Shown here: in pieces, positions 28,001-40,000 of the stretch
Layout: the number at the start of each line of letters is the position of its first letter
Numbering within the stretch: position 1 is the stretch's first letter
Assembly (NCBI GenBank): GCA_017515325.1
Contig: JAFWGA010000019.1
Coordinates: forward strand, 1-64,000
DNA: 64,000 nt
Reading direction: 5' to 3'
Source: Blautia sp.
GTDB lineage: Bacteria; Bacillota; Clostridia; Lachnospirales; Lachnospiraceae
The notes under the pieces: generated by a model
Told to the model about the DNA's origin: nothing
The model's input: only the letters and a program-made list of their open reading frames with translations
Databases searched by the model: none
Made by a program: the position numbers and the translations under genes

Positions 28001-31000
28001 TTGATCTGCGCCTGGTATTTGCGGAGGATGAGGACGGTCTGCAGTTCCCGGATTCAGGGATCATGAAATTTGAGCTGCCGGATACGATCGACTTTAGCGG
28101 CAATATTAGTACGAAACCTGTTGATTTTACCATCAGCCTGGGCAGGAAATACGAACTGAAGGGAAATAAAGCTACCTTCCATCCTGCAGAGGGGGGAACT
28201 CCGGCCTATATCACTATTGAGTGGAACGAAACGGGTGATCCAGATAATTACAAACGCCTGGTGGCTTCACCACGCGCTACAATCACCCTGCATTACACCG
28301 TCACCATAGATGTTGAAACCGGGGAGCATAAGTTTACCGATGATATCTGCGTTTCGGTGCAGGAAGATCCTCATTACAGCCTTGAACTGGAAAAGACGGG
28401 TGAATATGAGCCTGAAAATGATCGTGTGAAATATACTGTGACAGTGAAGGCTATAGGAAATGCCACAGACATTGACATTTCCGACAGGATTGGCAAAACT
28501 GGAACAGCTTCCGAAAATCAGGCACTAAAATATATTTCCTCTAACCCGGAAAAGGAGAGCACTGGAGTTTCCGTTACATATTCGCGGCAGGTAGATGGAC
28601 AAACGGTGGACGCAGCCGGAATTGAGGGTGATTACGGAGAAGAGAATATCAAGTTAGAAGAAAAACCTGAGGGAGCCAATGGCTTTGATCTGCATATTTA
28701 TTCTCTCAAGGATGGGGATACGGCAACGCTGACTTATTACGCAGATATCGACTATCAGGCATTAAGAAATTGCGGCAGTAATGAACAGGAGATCAAGGAT
28801 CTGACGAAAAACGCAGTGACTGCCGATGGCAAAGACACGGAGGCGAAGCAGAGCTTCTTCGAGATGGAAGATACCTTGTCTTACCTGTCGATTTTCAAGT
28901 TCCAGAGCCCTGATAAATCAAGGGAAGATTTTATTCAGGAAGAGGATTCTGGGTATTACACTGTCCCCTGGACAATTGTTTACAATCCCGAGCGTCGCGT
29001 AGACGTGGAGGGTACGACGCTGACAGACAAGGTTTATGTTGGCGCGGTGAATGCTACCACCTATGATATTGATAAACCATTTTTTGTTAAGGTGTATGAA
29101 AGCGGCGATATAGTCGAGACAGAATATGTAGTAAAAGATGAAGAAGGCAATGTAATAGGGCATGGAACAAAACCCACTGGTTTTACGCCTGGATCTCTCG
29201 TGGCAGAGTATACCCAGAATTGGGTCGCTGCTGGCAGTACTGATGAGGGGGTTATATACCAGGATTTTATACTCAATGGCACACATGACGAAGATGGGAA
29301 GACTATAGATCAGCACAGCAACTGGAGTTGGACGATTCCCGATAAAAATAAACCGATGATTGGTACTGAAACACCGGTTTACCTTGACCCGGAAAAACAT
29401 TACACCTATGTCATTACCTACTATACCAAGACGGAGATCGACCAGATCATTAACGGCTATATCGGTAATGTAGTGACCGACACAAGCAATAACAATACCT
29501 ACGAGGGTGAAATAGAATTCCCCGGTACGACGACCAGGCCTGAACTGACCGTTGATAAGGAATGGGTAGAGAATCAGGTCATTCAGAATAATACTATTAC
29601 GGATGTATATTCCAAGTGGACCATTACCTTTGACCGGCGCAGTTATGCTCTGGATCGTTGTGTGGTTGAGGATACGCTGCCACACGGCCAGAACAGTGAA
29701 AATACGAGTACGAAATATGTGGATTCCTATCAGGGAGAGGTCGTCAATCCTTCGGAAGCAAATGGGGAACAAGTTGGTGGCTATTCAGTTGACGGCTTGC
29801 GGGAAGGGGAGAGGTGCGTACCTGAATATATACCGGATTCAGGGCGTGTGATCTTCCGCTTCTATACAAATTATCAAGGAGTGAATGATAGCCAGAATAA
29901 GGAGGGGTTGCTAGGATATGCCGATGATACAGATAAATCCGTCACCATCACCTTCTGGACAAAGAACAACCCCAACTGGATGACAGCCAGCCAGATGAAT
30001 GAGGCTCCCATAGAGCACACAAATGTTGCGCGGCTGGTTCAGAACGCACAGGAAGCTACGGATGCGGATGTAGAAGTCCCGAAGCGTCCTGGTATTTTGA
30101 AGACCGCTGATCCTCAGCCTGCGGGGGTTGATCAGTCAACGCTTCCATTAAATATGCGGGTCAACCCTGAACCGGTGGGCTATTGGCAGTATAAAGCGAG
30201 TGAATCGGAAGAAGGCAATGGTGTGCCGGTGCCTGTATTCCGTTATACCCTGACGCTGACCGGCATAGATGCCCTGACGTTTGACAGCAACGACCAGATC
30301 GTCATTACCGATGTGTTTGACAACAAGCTTCGCTATCTCAAAAAGTCTGATTTGGAAAATCTCCTGGCAAACGGAAAGTACAGCGGCAAGGCGATTCCTT
30401 CAAACGATGAGAAGCTGGTTCAGACAGCACCCATTCCAGAAACGGAAATAGTTCGGGCTGTTGATCCTATAGCATATACTTCATTGGAAAATGGAAATGG
30501 CAACAATCAGCTGACCTTCACCATCAATAAGGGCAGCGATACTTGGGATGGCGTGAAGTATGAGATTTCTTATTACCTGACTGTGGATGAGACTAAGATC
30601 ATAGATCTGGCAAAGAATGTCACTCTCAGCAATAGCAGCGTAACGACAGATTCTCCTTATTCCAACACTGCCAGATGGAGTGTGGAAGGCCTTGAAGTGA
30701 CGGGTACGCAACCCGTGACGGTAGACTATAAGCCCGTCAGTAAGGATATCAGCTACAACTCGGCCACGGAAACAGCATTTTGCACGATTGAAGTAAATCC
30801 CTACAAGCTGAAAATCAACGATGGGAAATTTTACAAACTGACCGACAAATACGCAAATATCGCGGTAGACTTCGCGACAGTAAAGATAGAAACGGAGCCG
30901 AAATGTGACCGTAATATTGAATGGACCTTCCACAATAATGAGGGCACTTTCTGGCTTCCTGATGAGACGTATGTAAAAATCACCTATGAAGCATGGCCCG

Positions 31001-34000
31001 TGGGTCAGCGGGGCAAGACTTATGATATTTGGAACGAGGCTCAAATCCTCGATCGCTATACGAAACGGGACACAGAGAAAATTACTCTGAGTGTGGATCA
31101 CGAGGGTTCGGCGGCTTCCTACAGCGTGAGGGTATATAAATTTGAGGATGACAATATGGAAAAACCGCTTAAAAATGCAGTATTCCAGTTGTTCACCGAA
31201 AGTGCCAGCCACATAGTTCCCGTAAAATATCAGACAACGATAGAAGATAATAGTGCGACGAATAATGATCCGGCATGGGCTGACCTGTATAAAGAGGACT
31301 GGACCGGAGCCCCTGTAACCACGCATTACCCCACCCCTGATAATCACAAGGTGGGAGACAATGTTTATTTTATCACCGGAAAGGATGGCATTGCGGAAAT
31401 TATGCTTTCCCAGCACCGGGACGGAGTAGCGCTGAAAAAAGGTGTACGGTATTATCTACGGGAGGTGGTGACCCCTCCAGGCCATGTCAGCGAAAACATC
31501 GACTGGATGTTCACCATCGCTGATAACGATGACTTTCCGAATTATGTCTACAGCGATGGCAGCCTCCTGCAGATTGCCAATGCCTCCGCAAAACCCAGTG
31601 TTCTGATCCGCAAAACGATTGACGATCGGACACATTCCTTGACGGATGATCAGATTAACGGGATTACTTTCGTTATCCGGGGAACACAATCAAACAACCC
31701 GGATTCCCCTGCAGTCTATTACAAGGAGGCTTCCTTTGGCAGTTTCATGCCTGTGGATGTTCCCGATGATAGTATAGAAGGCACTCATCGAGAATATTGG
31801 ATGAGTGTCCCCAGTGGGCATCTGCCGGAAGGCTACTATACTGTGACGGAAGAGAGGGAATCTGCGCAATTCCCTGATACGGTATTAACCCCTAGTATTG
31901 ATTTAAGCCGGACGACCGATGCAGGTAAGGCAAATGCAAACTTGAACTTCGTTGAAGGTGATCCATTTGCGTTTCATTTCCAGGTTACCGCAGAAAATAA
32001 AGACAGCATCGCTATTCAGGCAGATTATACAAATATCTATGTAGATGAACCTGTCCAACTTACGATCAAAAAGAAATGGGGGGACGAGGAACCGGGTAAC
32101 GGGACGGTGAGGTTTGCTATTTACAGGGACGGGGTAAAGTATGGGGATATTTCTTTGCCCATCACCAATGGTGGCACAAAATCATGGGAAACTACGGTGA
32201 CTGGATTGCCCCGTCATGTTACCGAGGGGGAACAGGCGGGCAGAGAAATCGAGTGGACAGTGGCCGAGATTGGAGCTACCTATCAGAAAACGGAGAAGAA
32301 TGGCAATGATGGTGATCCTGCGGTCACTGAAGTAACAGTTGAAACCCAGTACATGACAGAGCATTTTTCAACTACCGCAAAGGTAGAGGAAAAGGCGGCC
32401 CAGACTACGCCAGCGGAAGAGGAGATCCCGATCATCACGGGTGGTCAGGCTGTTGCGGTACCCGACGATGGTACGATTACCTTTACGAACATCTTGAAGA
32501 GCACGGTGGCTGTGAAGGTGGAAAAGAAGTGGAAGAATGCCGCAGACGAGGAAGAAACGAGCCATGATATGAATGATGTGGTATATTTCGACCTTTATAG
32601 AACCACCAATCCGTTACCTGAATCACTTACCAGGGAAAATCTGGAAGTATTGACAGACCTTCAAATTGTGCTGGAAAATGTGCCGTTGACTTACGAAGAG
32701 GGCAAAGGCTGGCAGTTTGACGCACTGATGGAGAAGTTTAGCGGAGAAAGCTCTTTCCATTATATTGCGCTGGAACGTTCTGTGGCAGGCTATCAGGATG
32801 GTTATAAAATTAACACCGATAGCGATGGAAACCAGACCATCACCATTACGAATCAACCGTCTGGTGGCCAGGGCAGCCTGGAAATTACGAAAACCGTGAC
32901 GGGTTATACCGGCACAGACAAGCAATTCAAGTTCACGCTGTGGAACAGCGGCAAGTATCTGGATAGTAATGGTACGCTGCGCACGCCGACTGCTGAGAAT
33001 CCGGCACATTTATTTTCTATTTCGACTGATCAGACGCTCAACATCCCAAATGTAAAGCCGGGCGTTTATACTCTGACGGAGATTTTGGATGGCGCTGAAG
33101 TGGATCATCATAGTCTGAACGTTAGCATTGCCACTCCCGTAACAAACGCAAGTGGCACCCAGACTTCAGAAACCACGACAGGGAATACTGCAGTGCTTGT
33201 TGTGACGGATTCCATCCAGACCCAGGCAACTATTCACAATGATTATGTATCTGAAAAAACCAGCTTCAAATTCGGCAAGCTTTGGATTGGCCCGAACGAA
33301 AGGGATACTACCACTTTGATCTGGCCGGACGATACCAGCATCAATGTGAAAATCCAACGCCGTAAGAAGGCAGAAACCCGTAAGGCTGGCGACGTGGATG
33401 CAACCTGGAGCGAAACCTACACCATTACCAAGACCGGAACCCAGACAGTGACAGTGAACGGAGTGGAGGAAACCAGAGATATCCTTACAATAAAGGATAA
33501 AAATGGCAATGTTACCGACGCTCTTAGGTGGTTGGCAAATGACTATAATCATTACACCTTTGAACTGGAGAATCTGGATAAATACGCTGGAGACAACGCC
33601 ACGGAATGGGTATACTATGCCACCGAGGAATCGTATACTGCGCCTGGCGGGGTAGCATATGAGCAGATGTATGGACGTGTGACCGGGATTGTAGCCTTGG
33701 TTACGAACTGGGAGGATGCTGCCGGCGCAAACGAGGTTCAAACGGGCGCTGAAGGTGAGGCACAGCTGGACAATATCACGGAATGCGCAATTAACCGGCT
33801 TAAACTGGCACCGGCCATTACAATTCCGGTGAAGAAGATTGTGAGCGGCCTGAGCAGGATAATTGACTATACCCAGTTTGAGTTCCAGCTTTACAAGGAT
33901 AATAAGCCCGTTTATTTAGATAGTAACGATGAACCCGTGATGGATAATGCTGCTGCAAAGCAGGACGTAAGCGGAAACCCAGTGAATTGGGTTATTAAAG

Positions 34001-37000
34001 CAGGTGCAGATGGAACACTTGTGTTTAACGTTGAGAAATTACTCGATCTGAACAACACCCTGAAATGGCAGGAAGTGGACAGCAGTGGTGAGTTTTTGGG
34101 AGAATTCAGGGGTGTATATCATTTCTCTATTGCCGAAAAAGAACCAGAAAACAAAATAACGGGCATGTCCTACTTTAAAGGCAAACTGCCTGTGGCTTTT
34201 GAAGTGACTTACAAGTGGACGACAGGCGAGCTAAGGGTGAATATGAGGATAGACGGCCACCTCGCTGACACTTGGACGAATGACCAGAGCCAGACGGATG
34301 TAGCCCATGCGCAGACGGCCGCCGTCGCAATCGAGAATAAGTATAATCCTGAGACTGTCACCGTGCAGGCCGACAAGACCTGGGTTGACAATAACGACCA
34401 GGACGGACGCCGCAGGACAGTACAGTTTAAGGTTCATGCGTTCATCACCATCCCGGAGGGAGAGAGCCTTACTGTGGATGGGAAAACTTATAATGGTAAA
34501 ATTATTTCGTCTGAGGAAGATGCTACACCTGGGGAAGGCACTCCATCTGAGGAAAATACTGCGACTGATGAAGGAACTTATGAACTGGAAAAAGTGTGGC
34601 GGGTATGGCTTGGCGACAATGGGAACTGGGTGAGGTTTGGAGAGACACAGATGCCATGCACCATTGAGGCCAAAGGAACCAATGCCAGTGATACATGGAG
34701 CACGAATCCCAAACTGCTGCCAAAATACTTCGAAGGCTATGAGATTACCTATACCGTGGAAGAGGACTTGGAAGGGAGTGGACTATCCAATTACTACGAA
34801 AAGATAAGGGATGAAACTGACAAATCACAGCCGGGCAAGGTTATCTATAGCGCTACCAACAGACATATTCCCGAAGCGACAGATATCAGCGTAACAAAGA
34901 CCTGGGTAGATTCAAATGATCCTCGGAACACAAAACCCTCTGAAGCGACTGTGGTGCTCAAGGCTGACGGTGAAATCTTTCGAATAGAGAATGATAGTGA
35001 GAATCAGCCGAGTGGACAGCAGACACTGAACGCGGGAAATAGTCAAACCTATACCTGGCAGGGACTTCCGGTATTCAAAGATGGCGAGAAAATTGTATAC
35101 ACCGTTGAGGAAGAAAATGTGCCCATGGGTTACCATTGTGTGGTGAGCGATCCAACCCATACAGATAAGGCTGGAACAACGGGTATTCATTACAATAGCG
35201 ATACAGATTATGTCGATTCCTTTTCGATGATCAACACCTATGAGCCGGTTGACATCACTGTGACGAAGAATTGGGAGGATGACAGCGACCGCGATGGCAT
35301 TAGAAGGGATAATAATATCAATTCTGTCAATGTGAAGCTGACTGCTGATGGCATTGATAATTTGTCCGAAATTCTGGCTACGGAACAGTTTTTGCTGGCA
35401 GCCGATCAGGTGGTATCGGATCAGGCATCGTCCACTTCCCAAACGATGACAGTGAGCAACAGTTGGACGCGGACATGGAGGAACCTGCCGAAATATTATA
35501 ACAATAAGGAGATACTTTATAAAGTTGTCGAAGATATTGCAGCCCAGGAGTATGCTACGGGGGGGAGCATAAATAATGATACGGTTGATACCAATGACCT
35601 TGGCTATACGGTATCTTATTCAACAAACACGGCTATTGGAGAAAATGGATATAACTACACTGTTACCAATAGCCGTCCGCTGGACGAGACCAGCGTCAGC
35701 CTGACAAAGATTTGGGATGACCATTACAATCAGGATGGAAAACGTCCTGACGTGGCTGATTATGTTAAAAAGTTTGTGAAGTTTGAGGCAGTATTAGAAT
35801 CTGGTTCGGATTCAAAGACTCAGTTGTATATCGAACAAAATGCCTGTGGAGTAGGAACCTACCATTTGTTTACGAGTGCCGATACGCAGGACGCTACGAC
35901 AGAGTTCTTCCATAACGGCCAGCCTGCTACGGTCACACTGGTTGGAACCAATACAGCCGGGAACAGTAATGAGTATACGATTACCTTCTCCAATCTGCCG
36001 AAAAATAAGCAAGGCGGAAAGGCTGATCCGGTAGTATACACAGTTGAAGAAACGGATGATGCTGGGAATACTTTGTCAGTTAATGGTGCTCACCTTGCAG
36101 TTAACGCTGATAATAGTTCCGCAGCTTACAAGGACTATGCCATTGAAACTGTGATGACCCAGGCTCCTGCTGGCAGCTGGTCGGTAAAAAACAAATATAC
36201 TCCTGAGACGGTAACTGTCACAGCTACCAAAGTCTGGGATACACCAGGAGACAACACCAACAGCAGTGATGCAGGTAAAGCTGCTTTAAGAAGCCAGGTA
36301 AAATTCAAGCTGCACGTTTACGACGGGAATGAAGATATCACAGGTCGACTGACGGCGGATACCACGAATGGCACAGGTGGTTCTGATTCTCTTAAGACTG
36401 TATGGGATGGTTATAGCTATACCTTGCCTTCAGAGAAAACCCTTGGGAGTGACGATACAGTGACATGGGTTAATTTGCCCAAGTATCTTCCGGGCCAGGT
36501 AGGACGTTTGCTTACTTATAAGGTGGAAGAGACCGCAACTCCGGATGGCTATCGCATTGATATGGATGGCATGTCGGCGGATATGCAGAAACCGGTAGGT
36601 GATGATTACCAGGTCACTATTAAGAATATCTATGAAGAGACGGAGATTATTGCAACGAAGCAGTGGGATGATGATGGCAACCGCGACAATGCGCGTCCTG
36701 CTGTGACGCTTAAGCTCCAGCGAAAGATCGGCAGCGGGACGTTTATGGATATGACAAGCGAACAGCTCTGGGCGGCAGCAGAACTTACCATAGCGGGTAC
36801 TGCGGCATTGGATGCCGTGTCAGCGACGATCAGTTCGAACCCGGCCAGTGATACACAGAATGTGGTATGGAGTCATTTGCCTGCATGGATCGGGAATGAG
36901 AAGGTTACCTACAATGTGGTGGAGGTGACTCCTGTTGAAGGTTATACCGTCACTCAGGACGGAGATCCGAACGAGGTGGAGGTTGAACCTGAACCTGCGG

Positions 37001-40000
37001 CAGATTCAGCGCTCAGGTACAGGGCGTGCGAGACAATTATCAACACCCGTACGGTCACCACCGTCCAGGGTTTCTCTTTCATCAAGCACTGGGATGATGC
37101 GAACAACCAGGACGGTAAACGCCCGGATCCCGAAAGTTTTATTTTGAAAAACGTGCGCGTGTTCATGGAAAAGGCTAATATTGACGGTAATGAGTATAGT
37201 AATGTTGTGCTTGTTCCTTTCAAGGATGATACGTCAGGCGAGATCTATCTGGTCTATCATTATACTGAGTCTGGCACTGAAAAGACAAAGCAGGTAACGG
37301 TGCAGACGGTTGAGGGTCAAATCCCTGCTACGGTGTCCTGGGTGGGCAGCAATGCTTCCGGATTTTCGATTAACAATAACAACACACCGGAGAATGCTTC
37401 GGATGATACAACTACCATAACTGTCGATGGACATACGTTCGATTACAATATCTATGCTGTGCATTTTCACAATATGCCTGTAAATTACCTAAATGGACAA
37501 AATATCATCTATACCATGAAGGAGGTGCAGGATACAGCGGAGCTGACGCCGAGCACCGATCAGTGGCTTTTTAGCAAGTGCGAAGACGATGACGTCACGG
37601 CGGAGCAGACGCATCGTTATACATTTGGCGATGCAGAGGTGAGCAATAATAACGAGTATGATATCAGTAAAGTTAAGTATACAGAGAATAGCGAAGAAAA
37701 GGAAAAGCCTTACGAATTCGAGGCGACCAATAAGCATACACCGGATTTGATCAACATCAGCATCAAAAAGGAATGGGATACGCCAGATAATTCGGCGCTG
37801 TCACAGCCCCAAGAGGTTAAAGTCATGCTGTATGCGGATGGAATCCCTGTGGATGATACAATTGTTACGCTTAGTTCAAGTTCCGATTGGTCACATACTT
37901 GGAAGGAAAATCCAGCCTATCATAAGTATGAAGCTGGCAAGGTTGGCGACCTTATCGAGTATACTGTCAGGGAGGAGGGTGTTCCTCTTGGCTATATCGA
38001 AAAGCCAAGCACGGTTACGACTGCTGACCCGAATCAAATTCTGGCTTTTGAAATTGAGAACCAGTATAAGACCGGCAGCCTGAAGATCGAAAAGACCGTT
38101 GACAGCGACGTGGCGGGCGACCTGACACATGAATTCCACTTCAGGGTGAAACTGGTCGGAATCAATGATAATACGTTTAGCGGGCGGAATTTCAATTCCG
38201 ATAATATTACTATTAGAAGAAAGTTAAAGGGTACCGAAGAGGATGGAACTGAGCTGGATACGAAGTTTGATAGCAATGGCGAGGTGACATTTACCCTAAC
38301 TCATAATCAATACGTGGAGATCAAAAACCTACCGATTGACATGACCTATGAGGTGGAGGAATACGGCCTTGATGATGCGGAAAATGCCTTCCTTACCAAT
38401 TTCAATAGGCCAGAAAAGCAGACCGGAACCGTTACCCAGACTCCTGCTGAGCTGTCTTTCATCAACGAACGAAAAACCGGTGAACTGGAATTGACGAAGA
38501 CAGTTTCCAATACGAACAAGATTCCAGGAGACAATGATATATTATTTGACTTCACTGTGACGCTGACAGCCCCGAGCGACAGTTCGCAGAATCTTACCGA
38601 TCCGGCTCTGGTTTACAGCAATAATCGTATTCAGTATCAGATTGGAAATGAGGAACCGCAATTCTTAACAAGTAACAGTGCGACAATATCGCTGAAACAT
38701 GGTCAGACGGTGAAAATCACCGGACTTCCTGTCGGTACTAGCTACACCATAGTTGAGTCTGCCAACAACAGTTTCGAAAGGATATTTACACCGGCGAATG
38801 GGGAGACAAACGACGTGAACGGGGAAGCTGTTGGTACGATTGGTATCGTTTCCGACACTATTGACGGGATGAATAATGACAATAGCACTAGTGATGAAAC
38901 GGAAAATCCCAGTGGAAATGAAACGGAAGACGCAAATGGCGGTGGGTCAAACTATGGCAGCGACACTGAGCCGAACAATGAAGGTGGCGGCGGGACAGAC
39001 GGCGCCAACGAGGGAGGGACGAGTAGTACCAATGACGATGTGTCGGTTAGCGCCGGTGGCGGTGAGACAGACCTCGTCATTGCGACGAATACGCGAAAGA
39101 CGGGTTCGCTGAAGCTGAACAAAATTGTAGTTAGTCCCGTGCTGAAAGAGCGTGAGGATAACTATACGTTCACGGTGGTGTTGGCAAAAGACGGTAATCC
39201 TATTACCGATGCGGATTATCAGGCAAAAATCACCGATGCGACCAGACAAGACCAAACCATTGATCTGTCAACGCTTGGCACGACGGGAAGTGTTTCCGTA
39301 CCGGTTACCGTTAAAGGCAATCAAAGCGCTACCATCACTAATCTTCCTGTGGATGTGACCTATACAATAGAGGAGAAGGATACGCCAGAGAATTTTACAT
39401 CGAATCCGGATAATGCCACGAATCAAATCGCCGTGGATAGTAAAGATGAGAGTCAACATATGGTTCCCGGCAGGATAGCGACGTTTACCAATACCCGAAA
39501 AACCGGCACGCTCACTGTGGAAAAGACCGTTAATAGCAATGTGAATGCGGATAAAACCAGAGAATTCCACTTCAAGGTCGAGGTTGCTTCGGTTGGCGAG
39601 CATGGAGCGCTGGTTGACAATCTGAAATATACGATTAATACTCCTGGCGAGGATGGAAACACAACCTCGGAAGAGGGTAGTTTTACAAATAATGTAGCGG
39701 AATTTACCTTGAAAAACGGACAAACCATGCTGGTATCAGGAATTCCTACCGATTTACATTATAAGGTTACGGAATATGCAATTGATTCAACGGAAGATGA
39801 TTATCTGAAGAAATTTAATACGAGCTGGGGAAAAACTGGTGATGCTGAAGAAATTCAGCTCGCCAATACGGGGACACAGTCCGATGGAAATGAAGCTTCC
39901 GGCGAAGAAACAGGAGCAGATAGCCAATCGACTGTTCATGCCCAGAAAACCCTTCAGCTGACGGGTCAGTCTGCTGCTCTGTCATGCACCAATACTCGTA